From contig CAVNZM010000010.1 of NCBI GenBank assembly GCA_963693365.1, forward strand, positions 8,060,001 through 8,124,000: DNA of 64,000 nucleotides, in the 5' to 3' direction. Numbering within the stretch: the stretch's first letter is position 1; every line of letters begins with the position of its first letter. Both the position numbers and the translations under genes were made by a program. Source of the DNA: Amoebidium appalachense. Lineage: Eukaryota; Ichthyosporea. Below the pieces are notes generated by a model, which did no database searches, was not told the origin of the DNA, and worked only from the letters and a program-made list of their open reading frames with translations. Positions 45,198 to 57,135 of the stretch are shown here, in pieces.

Positions 45198-45673
45198 TAC
45201 GCTCGTCACGCGCGCTTTCGAAAGCTTTTGTACGTGTGTACACACACACGCACACACGTGCAGACGCACGCACGCAGACACACATGCATACTGTACCAAC
45301 ATCCCCACTAACACCTGCGCGCTGTAATGACATGCATACTGTACCAACATCCCCACTCACACACACCTGCGCGCATGCACACACCCACATACACACACAT
45401 TTGTGAGAATAATTTTTGATACAAAGCCGTCGGTCTACACTTTTTACACGATTTATCACAAAAGGCACTAAAACAAAGACACACAAGCACACACCAAAAC
45501 ACGCACAACTTTAGTAGCAATGACCACTCACTCACCGCAATGCCGCCTGCAGCTGCAGCAGCTAGGAGCACACCGCACACGGTCATAATTTTGCAGCGCC
45601 GAGAGTACCCCGTACGAGGGGCCTCGCCGGGGAGCATCTCGACAGCCGACTCGGCATCCTTGCCGATAGCCAT
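42683..45673 (-). CDS. Type II membrane protein with Ser/Thr-rich stalk and parallel beta-helix
   Basis: Exons 5' to 3': 45536-45673, 44620-45000, 42683-43909, all phase 0, 581 residues. Exon 1 (46 residues) is a short acidic/basic cytoplasmic head ([16 protein letters not shown]...YSRRCK) followed by a hydrophobic anchor ([18 protein letters not shown]), with no cleavage signal. Exon 2 encodes a Thr/Ser/Val-rich, mucin-like stalk (about 60-160) with N-glycosylation sequons such as NSSN. Exon 3 encodes about 400 residues of repeating short strands with recurring NN and GG turns ([58 protein letters not shown]), the pattern of a right-handed parallel beta-helix (pectin-lyase-like/right-handed helix proteins). 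No catalytic motif is evident, so adhesion or glycan binding is as likely as an enzyme. The start was chosen because it leaves the head directly before the anchor; an upstream in-frame ATG exists (45803-45805). Confidence 0.85.
43979..44590 (+). repeat. G-runs in intron 2 of the beta-helix gene
   Basis: Several G-runs (43979-44010, 44306-44344, 44489-44531, 44566-44586). On the transcribed strand the intron is therefore C-rich throughout. Confidence 0.9.
45282..45378 (+). repeat. 48-bp tandem duplication in intron 1 of the beta-helix gene
   Basis: ACATGCATACTGTACCAACA starts at 45282 and again at 45330, each followed by TCCCCACT and CACCTGCGCGC. It is flanked by CA-rich sequence. Confidence 0.85.
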
Positions 45674-45884
45674 GGTGATGGTGTTGGGTCCCACCCTGCT
45701 AGGGTAGGGGTAGGTGTGCTTGACTGAGTTGTGTTGGGTGTAAGATGTGTTTGTAATGTGCGGCCTGTTGTGCCAGCACAAACCGTGGCGACTGCTTTTG
45801 AGCAAAGAGCTCGCCCGCTTGATGCTTACTATTTTTACTTTGCTTCTACAGAGGACGTATATGAAAATATGAATGGCGTCGCCT

Positions 45885-45891
45885 CTTTATA
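45885..45891 (-). promoter_or_regulatory. TATA box candidate of the beta-helix gene
   Basis: Minus-strand TATAAAG 212 bases before the ATG. Minus-strand CCAAT words lie upstream (near 45985, 46084 and 46107). Confidence 0.4.
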
Positions 45892-46770
45892 CTGAAAGCC
45901 ACCTCAAACCTGCGCAAACAACCTACCGCAGCCGGCGATAAGAAAGCACCTTCACTGTTAGGCAATTCACCTGGCGGGCTGTGATTGGATAGATCCAACA
46001 GCAAATGAGATATCTACCACTCGTACGATCGTACAGTAAGCTAAATATAGTTACGGATCTATTTTAGATTGTTCCCACTTCTGATTGGCGTACCTAAATG
46101 TTTTGATCTATTTTTGATTGGCTTGTTTGTGTCGTCATCATGGATCAAGATTCAATTGCTTTCACGTGTTTTGTTTCTGTTTCTGTGCGGGCGACACCCC
46201 TATCCTCGAAACAATGTTCCCAGATATTCAATGCCGATATGCGCGCTATAATGTTGCTGCTATCAGCTGCTATCTGTGCTGTGCACACACAGAGAGAGAC
46301 ATTGCATTCGTATATATCTGTGGGCTTTGGTCCTTGGATCCGGACTTCTTCCGCTACTTCCGGGTCCGGCACAGCGCTAGCCCGGCCACAGTACACGTAT
46401 GATGTAACAAACTTGACACGCACGCACACACACACACGCGTACAAAAGAAATTACAAACACAGACACACGCAAATGTCATTCGCACGTCGCATGCAAGCA
46501 CACAACCGCCAACAAACCGTCCACACACGGCACACACAGTGTCACGGACACAAACAAAAACACAAACGTCCATGCCGCTACACCAAGGCCTCCTAGATAC
46601 AACGGAGACCTTGCGTTACACACACTGCACACACTGAGGCTTACACAGACACACACACACACGCACCGACACGCACCTCCCTCCCCCCCCCTCCCCGCCC
46701 CACCCCAGGCGTTGACACAAGGCTTGGAGTGCACAACGTGGCCACCCGCACACATGCACACGCCCCACAC

Positions 46771-46802
<32 letters not shown>

Positions 46803-46863
46803 TCCTTCTCCCCCTCCCTCTCTATCTCCTCCTCTCTCTCCCTCTCTCCCTCTCTCTCTTTCT

Positions 46864-46868
<5 letters not shown>

Positions 46869-46942
<74 letters not shown>

Positions 46943-47182
46943 CGAGGCGCTCTCTCTCTCTCTCTCTCCCCCCCCCCCCCCTCCTTCCCGGCTAACTCGA
47001 CTCCCCGAGGCTCTCCGTCTCTCCCTCTCTCTCTCCGCTCTCTCTCTCTCTCTCATTCCCTACTACTAACTCGACTCCCCGAGGCTCTCCGTCTCTCCCT
47101 CTCTCTCTCCGCTCTCTCTCCCTCTCTCTCTCTCTCTCCTCCCCCCCCCCCCCCCCCCTCTCTCCCCCTCCCCCCCCCCTCA

Positions 47183-47222
<40 letters not shown>

Positions 47223-47330
47223 CCCCCCCCCCCCCCCCCCCCTCTCTCTCTCTTCCCCGTTCCCCTTCCTCCCTCCGTCCCTCCCTTCCCTCCCTCCCTC
47301 CCTTTCCCCTTTCTCTCTCTCTGTCTCCCT
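46869..47330 (+). repeat. (CT)n block with C-runs
   Basis: CT dinucleotides with CCCCGAGGC interruptions and several C-runs, continuing as CCCT repeats. Confidence 0.95.
46992..47139 (+). repeat. 74-bp tandem duplication inside the CT block
   Basis: CTAACTCGACTCCCCGAGGC starts at 46992 and again at 47066; the following CTCTCCGTCTCTCCCTCTC is also shared. Confidence 0.85.
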
Positions 47331-47431
47331 CTTTCTCCCCCCCCCCCCCCACCCCCCTTTTCTTGTCTCACTCACTCTCTTCTGTGTATGTGTATCTGTG
47401 TGTCTGTGTGCTGTGTGTCTGTATGTATGTA

Positions 47432-47438
<7 letters not shown>

Positions 47439-47488
<50 letters not shown>

Positions 47489-47492
47489 CACG

Positions 47493-47572
<80 letters not shown>

Positions 47573-47686
47573 ATGTGTGTGTGTGCTGTGTGCCTGTGTC
47601 CATGTGTGTGGGTGCGTGTGCGATTGTGTGTGTGCCGTTAGTCTCTCCCTCACTCACTCACTCACTCACTCACTCTCTCTCACTCA

Positions 47687-47727
<41 letters not shown>

Positions 47728-47735
47728 TGTGCGTG

Positions 47736-47781
<46 letters not shown>

Positions 47782-47790
47782 TGCGTGTGT
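47439..47790 (+). repeat. (GT)n tracts
   Basis: Four GT arrays separated by CCACGGTGTGC, TTTGTGTTTG, and a CACT/CTCT segment at 47652-47710. Confidence 0.95.
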
Positions 47791-48776
47791 GTATGCATTG
47801 TGTGGGTGTCACGTGGGTGTGTGGTGTGGGTATCATGACGGTGTGTGTGTTAAGATTATTTCCGATGTGTGACTGTTGCCATATGGGTGTGTGCGCACGT
47901 GAGCGCGCAGGCAACACACACTTTAAACTCGCATCTATCCATTCACTAGCCAAAATGGTATGTGTGAACAGCAGTTCAAAGCATCCCGTATATTTAGTAG
48001 TCAAGACCCCCTGTCACATGGAAACAACTTGATCTTGCAACTTATTAAAATATTCAATGCCTCATGCAAAGCTGGATTCACACGCTAGGCAACATTTACA
48101 TAATTCATCATTGTCTCACATTTAGGACCAGACGAGAGCCCAAGCACGGGAAGAGCCGGGGGAGCACTGAGGGGGGGAGGGGAGAGACGGGAGAGAGGGG
48201 TAGGGTGTGTGGGGGTGTGGGGTGTGTGTATGTATGTTTTTTGTGGGGGGGGGGGGAGGGGGGGGGGGGGGGGGGGGGGATGTTCATACGGCATGTAACA
48301 TTGCACTGGTGTGTAATAATACTAGAAGTTGTGCTCACGTCATGCTTGGGTCACGGCTAGAACCCTTCACGGGCTAAGCCTTGTCGATATGTTAGTTTGA
48401 ATCAATATCAAAGTGATACAAACTACGCATATACATCATGGCATGATAACTTATTGATGTGGTTTGTTATTCGCACTAGATATACGGCTTTAGACACAAA
48501 ACGTCATAACAAGCCTAATACCGTATTGACCTACGAAATCATCATGTGTTTAGTTCTAATTGACATATTCAATACGGGTATATTAGACGGTTGTAGTTTT
48601 GGTGCCAATATTAGCAATTCACATAACCTACAATGACTTCCCCATTATCCATGGGTACGATGTAGTAAATCTGGCTTAGGCTTTGATTTTTGGTTCTGAT
48701 TTGGTCCTGATTCGAAACATCCAGCACATTGTTACAATCATATCTACCCTTCACCACACCGTGATGTGAACTTATG

Positions 48777-48782
48777 TTTATT
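48777..48782 (-). terminator. Poly(A) signal of the type I membrane protein gene
   Basis: TTTATT on the plus strand, 220 bases after the stop codon on the minus strand. Confidence 0.55.
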
Positions 48783-48844
48783 AAGTAGATGACCTATATT
48801 GTACTCAACCATTTTGGTGTCAATTGCATATTCTTACCTTGCAT

Positions 48845-48877
<33 letters not shown>

Positions 48878-49002
48878 ACTCCCCTCCACACACACCCTGC
48901 AACCAACCCAAAACCAAAAGAAGACAACAGAAACAACATAGTACGTCTCTCTCATAAAGTGAAAAACAAAACGAGATGCCCCCCCCAACGACCCCCATGC
49001 CA

Positions 49003-50835
49003 CTAACACATGACCGACTGTCTGCGTGTGCCTGCATCCTTGTGCCTGTACGTTGCCAGCTCAATCCTCTGCCATGCCGCCTCCGCCCCATCATCCGCCT
49101 CCCTACCGTACTTGTCCAAAATACTCCGCTCCGACCTGCTATTCGGTTGTGTGGGTGGGGGTAAAGGGCTAGGAGGGGCGTCCATATTTTGAACGTATTC
49201 TTCGACGTTGTGAAGGGGACCGGGGACGGAATTTGACCTCCCAACCGCATGATGAGTCATGGGGGCTGAGAGGCGGCGGCGGGGGGCAACCACAGTTGTG
49301 CGCTGCGGTTTGGTGCCACTGTATGCCGGGGGTGCCTCTTTGAGGGGCTGTGTGGTGAGTCTGCCGGGTGGGCTGAAGCGGGGTGATGCAACCACGTTAC
49401 CAGTGTTTGAAGTGTTTGGTGCGGACTGGTGTGGGCGGGGAAGATGTGGAAGACTTGTGCGACGGGTTGTTTGCTGCGTGTTTGTTGGCGCACGCTTGGA
49501 AGAGTGCTGTGCACCCCTCACCACTTCCGGGTATGCATACACCACGCTCGTGTCAACATCATCTGGTGATGGGACCGCCACAGCATCACTCATCACAAAC
49601 CGGTCCATGTCGCTATCTTTGTCCGTGTACAAGTTGTTACCGAAACTCGGTCTGCTGTAGCCGGAAAAGTTGTCTCCCCCCTTACGCGGCATTGCGTTTT
49701 TGGGTGGAGGCATATCGTCACGTGACCTGTAGACGTTGAACGAGTCTTGGAAGTCGTCGACTGGAAAGTCTCTGCTCAGGCGCTTGTTTCGTCGTGCCAG
49801 CCTCTTGTGTTTGCGGCGCATCATACACACCATCAAACATGTGCACACCACAAACACAGCCAGTACGAGGGACACCACGCCAAATACAATGGCTGCGGTA
49901 CGGTTCTGCTGTGCCTCGCCGATAAACTGCGATATCTGGTCCGCACTGATACCTCCCGGTAGGCGGAGAACCATGCCGCTATCGTTCCTTCCATCCTGTA
50001 CTGGTGCCGCTAGCTGGGCGGCCACCGATGGTGTGAGTGTGCGCGTGGTATCTGCAGCAGGTAGTGTGGCTATGGAAGGTGCATCATGCTGTGTTGTTGC
50101 ATGTGTGGTGGTTGCATTGGGAACAACACTCATAGCTGCGCTTGGTTGAGTGCTGCTTTGGTGCGTGGTGGTGGCAGTTGTTTTGAAGGTTGAGGTGGTG
50201 GTGGCGTGTTGTACCTTTGTTACTGGCTTGCCGGGCTGTATGTGTGTGTGTGTTGCCACTATCTCACTGGTAAAAGGGGTTGGCTTCGTGCCACACTCGG
50301 GCATACGGTGAGGTTTTCTCAGCCAAACCCGGTATGCACCCGGGTCACTGTCTTTGCTTCCCAGCACACCAAAGGAATATCGGCCTCCCTTCAAGCACGA
50401 AACCACTTCGAGGACGGCCGGACCGTGTTCGGTTGAAGGCTGTAACGGTGTGCTTTCCACTAGATTGAACTGGTTGGGTAGATCCTCGTGAAACATGGCA
50501 AGACGGGTCTTTTCCGGCCCAACATAGAATGCCTTGAAGAGACGGCCCTCTTGAAGAAATTCATGTTTCAGTTCAAACTGCCCGTTTTCGAGCATAAATC
50601 CGCTGAAGGTGTCGTAGTCTTCCTCGTGCTCGCTACTAGGGAGGCCTAGGTGTGACGGGCCTTTTAGGGCTACCGAGTTGCCTTTGCTTGGAGTTATCTG
50701 TGTATCTACTACATCTACACTTTCTGTTTGTGGATCAATGAAATTGATAAAACCTGCCTCTTGTACAGGTGCACAAAGAGTCTTTTCTAGCGTTAGGCTG
50801 AAAATAAGCCCCACAAAATAAAGCACTGGTGCCAT
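49003..50835 (-). CDS. Type I membrane protein, mucin-like stalk, signalling-type tail; intronless
   Basis: The ORF is open to 50985, but I choose the ATG at 50833-50835 because it starts a signal peptide (MAPVLYFVGLIFSLTLEKTLCA) and because the residues before it come from a 39-bp tandem duplication. This gives 610 residues. The ectodomain (about 23-313) has a compact N-terminal part with two late cysteines (147, 181) and ends in a Thr-rich, probably O-glycosylated stalk with NAT and NRT sequons. Membrane segment about 314-339 (AAIVFGVVSLVLAVFVVCTC), then a strong stop-transfer MMRRKHKRLARRNKR. The tail of about 270 residues is disordered-looking and carries PPAY (502-505, WW-domain ligand), RRTSLP, RRLSAP and RSNSVP (14-3-3-like or basophilic-kinase sites) and many prolines. 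I do not recognise a family. Receptor or adhesion function is inferred from architecture only. Confidence 0.8.
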   Translation of the reverse strand: MAPVLYFVGLIFSLTLEKTLCAPVQEAGFINFIDPQTESVDVVDTQITPSKGNSVALKGPSHLGLPSSEHEEDYDTFSGFMLENGQFELKHEFLQEGRLFKAFYVGPEKTRLAMFHEDLPNQFNLVESTPLQPSTEHGPAVLEVVSCLKGGRYSFGVLGSKDSDPGAYRVWLRKPHRMPECGTKPTPFTSEIVATHTHIQPGKPVTKVQHATTTSTFKTTATTTHQSSTQPSAAMSVVPNATTTHATTQHDAPSIATLPAADTTRTLTPSVAAQLAAPVQDGRNDSGMVLRLPGGISADQISQFIGEAQQNRTAAIVFGVVSLVLAVFVVCTCLMVCMMRRKHKRLARRNKRLSRDFPVDDFQDSFNVYRSRDDMPPPKNAMPRKGGDNFSGYSRPSFGNNLYTDKDSDMDRFVMSDAVAVPSPDDVDTSVVYAYPEVVRGAQHSSKRAPTNTQQTTRRTSLPHLPRPHQSAPNTSNTGNVVASPRFSPPGRLTTQPLKEAPPAYSGTKPQRTTVVAPRRRLSAPMTHHAVGRSNSVPGPLHNVEEYVQNMDAPPSPLPPPTQPNSRSERSILDKYGREADDGAEAAWQRIELATYRHKDAGTRRQSVMC

Positions 50836-50886
50836 CTTCGCTAAAGAGCCTCTTTGGGTTGATGTCTGATGTTGAGACGGACCAGA

Positions 50887-50964
50887 TGATGCACTGCCAT
50901 GAAGGCAAGCTATGCCTACTGCCTCTGATGCACTGCCATGAAGGCAAGCTATGCCTACTGCCTC
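50887..50964 (-). repeat. 39-bp perfect tandem duplication in the 5' leader
   Basis: Two copies, 50887-50925 and 50926-50964, starting TGATGCACTGCCATGAAGGC on the plus strand. On the minus strand they are in frame with the membrane protein (EAVGIACLHGSAS twice) but lie before its signal peptide. Confidence 0.9.
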
Positions 50965-52512
50965 ATTATTGAGCCCTAACACCAATAGTTATTGTTGTTA
51001 TCGTTTTACTCTAGTCCTTCCTTTCACACTATACTGTATAAGATACTGCAGCTGCGCGCGTGCTTTTGCAAAGCTCACACTGGCTTCTTGGGTGGCCGGC
51101 GCCGTAGAGTCTGATGCATCATGAGTCACCGTGCACGGCGAAACGCGAACTTCAGGGCGGCAAACATATGATAAAAAGAGCAGCCATGTTGAACCAACAG
51201 CAGAAGAGAATTCAACGTCACAGATTGGATTCGGTTTCAAAGAATGCTTAAGATGATTGGCGAAAAACGCAAGCATAGTTTTCAAGTCGTAAAATATCAT
51301 GGCTTGTTACTAGCGGTACACTATTGGCGAATCAATATTGCTATCGGCACTGCTGAAATATGTAAACAACTTGTCAAGTTGTGTCGGCGGAACTTCGGAA
51401 GTTGTGCTTCTGAGTATTTCAGGGAGACGTTCAGATATAGGCTATGGGATGGGCAATACACTTAGATTAGAGCCATAATGCAAGCTATTATATTCTTATT
51501 GTTTGATTAGGTTTGCAGGTTCCTGTTGCCGTGGAATGTGAACCTGAAAAAGGTCTGCCACGGGCTGATCATCTGAGCTGACTGATACGACAGGGCTTCG
51601 TCCTCTCTGATTCGTTGTCAGATCAGGCTATGCTGTAGGTAGGCGACAATATGAAACAATTGGAAAAAGCATTCCACTGTCACAAGCGCCTCACAGTGCG
51701 CACCAAACCCCACGCGCACGCAAAAAAACACAAAAAACAAAACAAAAAGCTGCTTTGCGTCTACATAGTGGAGGCGATCTAGATTTATTGCTATTCATCT
51801 CCAGCACTCTATTTTACCTTTTCTTTTTTCTTTTTCTTTTTTGGATCCAGACGCGCCGCTTCTTGGTACGTGGGACGTTGATTGGATGATTTGGTGGTTG
51901 TCTGGAATTTTAGCCGTTCACACGCCGCATGCCGGCCGTTTGATCATCGGTTTGATGGCCCATAAAAATGTCCTCCACCCCCCCCCCCCCCCCCCCCCCC
52001 CCCCTTCCCCCCTAACAAAAACACACACACACATGCAAAAGAAAAAGATGTGTACGTTCACGTTTTCCTAGGCTCAGGCTCTAGCATAAGATTAGACTTA
52101 GTTCACAGTGTACACACGACTGTATTTGGCAATGTACAACATGGCCTTTACTCAGTCCTTTCCAGGCACTGCCTGCCGCAGAGCAAGGGCCCACAACTGT
52201 CCACTTGCACCACAAGTAAATAATGCATTCGAAAACCCCAGATTCAGCATGAACAATAAAACTCACTGCAGTTCAGCAATCAAAAGAAGTGTCACTAAGG
52301 GTCTCAACACTATAGCTACCATGTACCGTATACTGTCATGACATGTCCACCTTCCTTTAAACTTTCTCACACAAACTTCAACGGACTTTCAACTATTACC
52401 GCGGGTGGGGTACCTGCAGGTCATTCAAACTTCATTCGACCATACATGCATAACGAAAAAACCTTCTACCACACAATATGCTGGCACTATATCGATTCTG
52501 GCATTGTTGTAA

Positions 52513-52593
<81 letters not shown>

Positions 52594-52784
52594 TGCAGAC
52601 ACTCACAGACACACTCACACACCTTCCTTTCTCCCGAGAAGGAAGAAACCAAACAGCACACAACGTCACTAGGTATTGTAGGACTTAAACCACAGCCCAC
52701 ACCAATTTGAAAAGACAACTCCTTGCCCACATTCATGACAATTAGTCTGAGAACTATTCCAGTATGGCAACAACCACATGTGAT
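50965..52784. other. Intergenic region between the membrane protein and the BET gene
   Basis: Mostly ordinary sequence, with T-rich 51823-51842, a C-run at 51980-52004 and a 78-base C-run at 52514-52591. A minus-strand 100-codon ORF (50998-51300) has no recognisable features. It should contain the promoter of the membrane protein gene and the 3' end of the BET gene. Confidence 0.6.
52514..52591 (+). repeat. C homopolymer, 78 bases
   Basis: Uninterrupted C-run followed by TCTGCAGACACTCACAGACA. Confidence 0.97.
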
Positions 52785-53353
52785 TCACCTGTGGACTGTG
52801 GTGGGGTGTGGTTCAGCATGTGGTTGGTAGTGGGGTTTTGGGGGGGGCTGTGGGGTGTGGAACACCCTCCTCCATGTGAGTTCGTTGTACTGCGCCCTCA
52901 GGGCCTGCACCTCTCTCTCATGCCTGTGCTGCCGTCTCTCACGTGCCCGTCTTTCTGCTCTCTCCTCAAGAGTCTCGTCACGATTGCCGCGTGCATCCCT
53001 GACATCCTCCCGCCTGCATAGACCCCAGGTTGTGAGCAAGAGAGAGAAAGGGGGAGAGGAGAGAAGGGGGGGGGGGGGGGGGGGGGAAAGGAGAAAGGGG
53101 GGATCGGGAGAGAGAGAGACAAGAGAGACGAGACAGGGAGGGAGGGAGAGAGGGAGAAAGAGAGAGGCGGGACACGGGGAGGGGGGGGGGGGGGGGGGGG
53201 GGGACGGGGGACGGCAGGGAGAAGGGGAGAGAAGAAGGAATATGGAGGGAGGGGGGGGGGGGGGGGGGGGGAGGGGCAGACGGAAGAAATGAGATGAGGG
53301 TGATAAGGGGGACGGGAGGGAGAAGGGGAGAGAGGAAGGAATATCGAGGGAGG

Positions 53354-53400
<47 letters not shown>

Positions 53401-54368
53401 AGCGATGAGGGTGGTGGTGGTGTTTCCCACCAGCGCGCGACTGGCCAGGGTTGAGGTGGGGTTGGGGGTGGGGATGTAGAACGCGCCATAGAGCACGAAC
53501 CACACGAGAAGTATGCAAATGAGCAGAGCCCACCCTTTGTTGAGGAGCGCGCAGGGGAGAGGGGGAGGGGGGGGGGGGGGGTTTGAATGTGGAACACAGT
53601 ACGAAGTACACATACACGATGAGAAGCATGGTGGAGGACATATGCAAAGGCAAACATTCAAGTATTCAACATCAACAATGCGCACAGCATGCGTCATAAG
53701 CAGAGCCCATCCTCATGGAGGCCCCAAGTCATCAATTGCGTCTGAGTTTCGGCCCCTGAGCCCGCACATATACGACTCTCCAACTCAAACAGCAGCATCA
53801 ACTGAACTTGGGAGGGCCAACCCGTCTTGATCAAAGACGAGCAGGGTTGCTTATGCAAGCAAGGTGAGCAAGGGGTGGGGGGGTCCATATACTGCTGATT
53901 GAATGATGGGGTCGAAGAGCCCGCAGGCCTCTCTTGCTGGACCACGGGGGGGCCAGGGCTCTTGCCCCTGGGCACAGGGCGGGGGGTGGGGCCTGTTGCT
54001 GCTGTGCCTGCAGTGGGCCTGAGGGGGTAGGGCGCACACTGACCCGGCGGTCTAGCTGGCCCGTGGGCATACGCCTGAGACCGGCTGGGCCCTGCTTGCG
54101 GGCCTGCATGAGCTTAGACAGGGCCTCGGCATTGACCGTCACCTCCTGGGGGTAATGGGAACAGTCAGTGAGTGAGGGGTGACAGTTAAGGGGGGGCATG
54201 GGGAGAAGGTGCAGATGTGAGCAACAAAGGCATGGCCTATGAGGCATCCGGAGTATCAAACAGAAGACAAGGTCTTTTAGAACAGGTAGAATTCTACCAG
54301 TGCACGTGTACCCCCCCCCCCTCCCCCCCCTCCCCCCCTCCCCCCCCCCCCCCCCCCCCCCTCCCCCC

Positions 54369-54404
<36 letters not shown>

Positions 54405-55325
54405 CCCCGCCAGCCCAGAGGCCCCCGGCCTTCACCTTCCACCCCCACCACCCCACCCACCCACCCTCACACAAATGCACCAGGTGACACACCACCCCAA
54501 CTAACCGCTATCCACTATTAATGAACCCCAACCATTCACAATCAGCCACCCAAACCCAAACCCAAACCCTCACAAGCCCTCTTCCCCCCCCCCCCCCCCT
54601 CCCCTCCCCCCCCCCCCCCCTCCCCCTCCCCCCCCCCCCTCCCCTCCCCCCCCCCCCCCCCCCCCCCCAACACCCCTCCCCAACAATCATAGCAGCCCCC
54701 AACTTTTTTACCACCCACCCACCACCCCCACACCACCCACCTGCTGTGTGCGGGTCATGGGCATGGTCTCGACCTTTGTAGGCCGCCTGATTGGTTCCTT
54801 TGCCTGCTGGCCCTCTGCCTGCCCCCCAGCCCCTCCCTTCTGCTCCTCAACACCCGCCACCACCACCGCACTTGCCGGTGCAGGCACCGGCGCCGGCACC
54901 GGCTCCGTATTAACCACCGGTTCATCCTTCACTCCAGTCTTATCTCCCACCTCCTCCACGGGGCCTGGGGGCACCGCTGCCCCTATGTCTTGCTCGGCCT
55001 TCACCGCCTGAGGTGGCTCTGTCTCTGACTTCGTCTCCACTGCAACCTTAGGCTCCACCTTGGGGGCATTAGGCGACACATGTGGAGGCAAAGCACTTGG
55101 TAGTTCTTTGGCTGACTTGGGCTCGGGAAGGGTCTGGGCCGGTGGGGGATGGGTCGGAGAATGGGCCGAATGCGTGAGGGTCAGACGGGGGGCATCGTGG
55201 GGCTGGGGACGTGCAGGGTGGGGGGACTTGGGGGGCACACTGCCGGCACGTGACTTTGCCTTCTTGGCGGGTAGGGAGGCCTTGTAGTCACTGTCACTGT
55301 CACTGTCACTGCTGGACTCGCTCTC

Positions 55326-55386
<61 letters not shown>

Positions 55387-55396
55387 AGGAGGAGGA

Positions 55397-55427
<31 letters not shown>

Positions 55428-55526
55428 TAGTATGAGTTAGTGTACCCTGTGAACACTTCGGACTAACTACACCATGCAGACTTTGCAAAGCCCTTTCTTT
55501 TTTTTTTTTTTTTTCTTTTTCTTTTT

Positions 55527-55557
<31 letters not shown>

Positions 55558-55559
55558 GT

Positions 55560-55596
<37 letters not shown>

Positions 55597-56411
55597 TAAT
55601 GCTTACACAGACATCCGCTGGCGGAACACGGGTAGGGTATGAGTGCAAACTATGCAGCTAGCCGCTTCCCCCCCCTCCCCCCCCAAAAAAAACACACACA
55701 CACACACCACCGCCACCGCCACCACCCTCCTCCCCCAGAACCACGTGCAGAGCAAACGGGGCCATACCTTTCGTCCGAGGCCACACTGCCGTGGCTGTGT
55801 GTCTTTGACTGCCGGCCACTCTCCTCCTCCCGGGCCTTGGCCTGTAGCTTCATCTCCACATACCTGCAGCCAACAGTCAGGCACACGCCCCCACCATGCA
55901 CATGCACATGCACATGCACACACCCACACCCACACCCACACACACTCGTGTGTGCGCACAAGTCTAGCAACAGATGCAAACACAACCATCCACAAACATC
56001 CTCCCCGCATACCCCATCAACACCCCAGTCCCCCCCCACATTGGACCTGCACCAATACAGATATAGCCACCAACCACAGCCTCGCAAAGCCCGCGCCAAC
56101 CTCCCCCTCCCCCCTCCCCCCCTTTCCCCGCTCTTTTTTTTTTGGCACGGACCCCACGAGTTGGTGTTGTGTGACCGGGTCGTATTTGTGCAGCTCCAAC
56201 GTAAAGTCATCCCCACTGCCCATTGGCACGTCTCGCTGCTTGAGTATCTCGAGCAGGCCCTGCTGCTCCTCGGCTGTACGTGTGTACGTGTACGTGTACG
56301 TTTACGTGTGTGCGTGTACGTGTACGTGTACGTGTACGTGCGTGTACGTGCGTGTGTGTGTGCGCGTGTGTGTGTGTGTGTGTGTGTACGTGTGTGTGTG
56401 TGCGTGCGCGT

Positions 56412-56471
<60 letters not shown>

Positions 56472-57090
56472 ATGTGTGTACATGTCTGTGTTGTGTGTGT
56501 GTATATGTGTGTGTGTGTGTGCGTGCGTGTGTGTGTCTGCATGTGTGTACATGTATGTGTAAGTGTGTATGCGTGTGTGCATGGATGGGTGCATGCCGTA
56601 GGGACGGAGGGAGAAAGTGGAGGTCAAAAAACTGACCGGGCAAAATGCAGTAAAGCAGGCTTGCCCACCGAGAATTGACTCAGTATGCAAACACACATAG
56701 GTGGGCAGGAGAATGGATTGGGTGTGCACAGTGTATTGCAGACACTGCTCAGAATATCACATACTTTCCCACTGCATCACAATTCAGGCACGCCCAGACA
56801 TCGAGCACATTGTCCGGCCTGCACGTGCACGTTTGTAAGCCTGTTTGTGCATGTGCTTGAACATGTGAAGGCGTCCGCTTGTGTGTGTGTATACTCGCGC
56901 AGACCGTTAGCCTATGGTTGCACCAACATAGATGCCTGCGTGCGCATTTGTGTATGTGCCTGCATGCATGCACGCTTCTGCCTTTGTGTGTGTGCATTCA
57001 TGCACGCTTGTGCCGTGTCTGTGTAAGGTGTGTGCGCGCGCTGTGAGCATGTGTTCATGTGTGTTCGCGCGTAGGTGTGTGCATGTGTGC

Positions 57091-57135
<45 letters not shown>

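Larger units (their letters stand above)
45992..48776. other. Intergenic region between the two surface-protein genes
   Basis: CA-rich 46420-46700, CT-rich 46800-47330 with a 74-bp duplication, GT-rich 47390-47790, G-run 48243-48279 and ordinary A/T-richer sequence 48290-48776. No gene recognised on either strand. Confidence 0.65.

Noticed and set aside
50998-51300. 100-codon minus-strand ORF upstream of the type I membrane protein
   Set aside because: Ordinary composition but no domain, no signal and no splice link to the gene downstream.
55611-55621. Possible 11-base exon in the BET gene
   Set aside because: Joining 55768-55863 directly to 54741-55326 already gives an in-frame, family-like [13 protein letters not shown] sequence, so no exon is needed.
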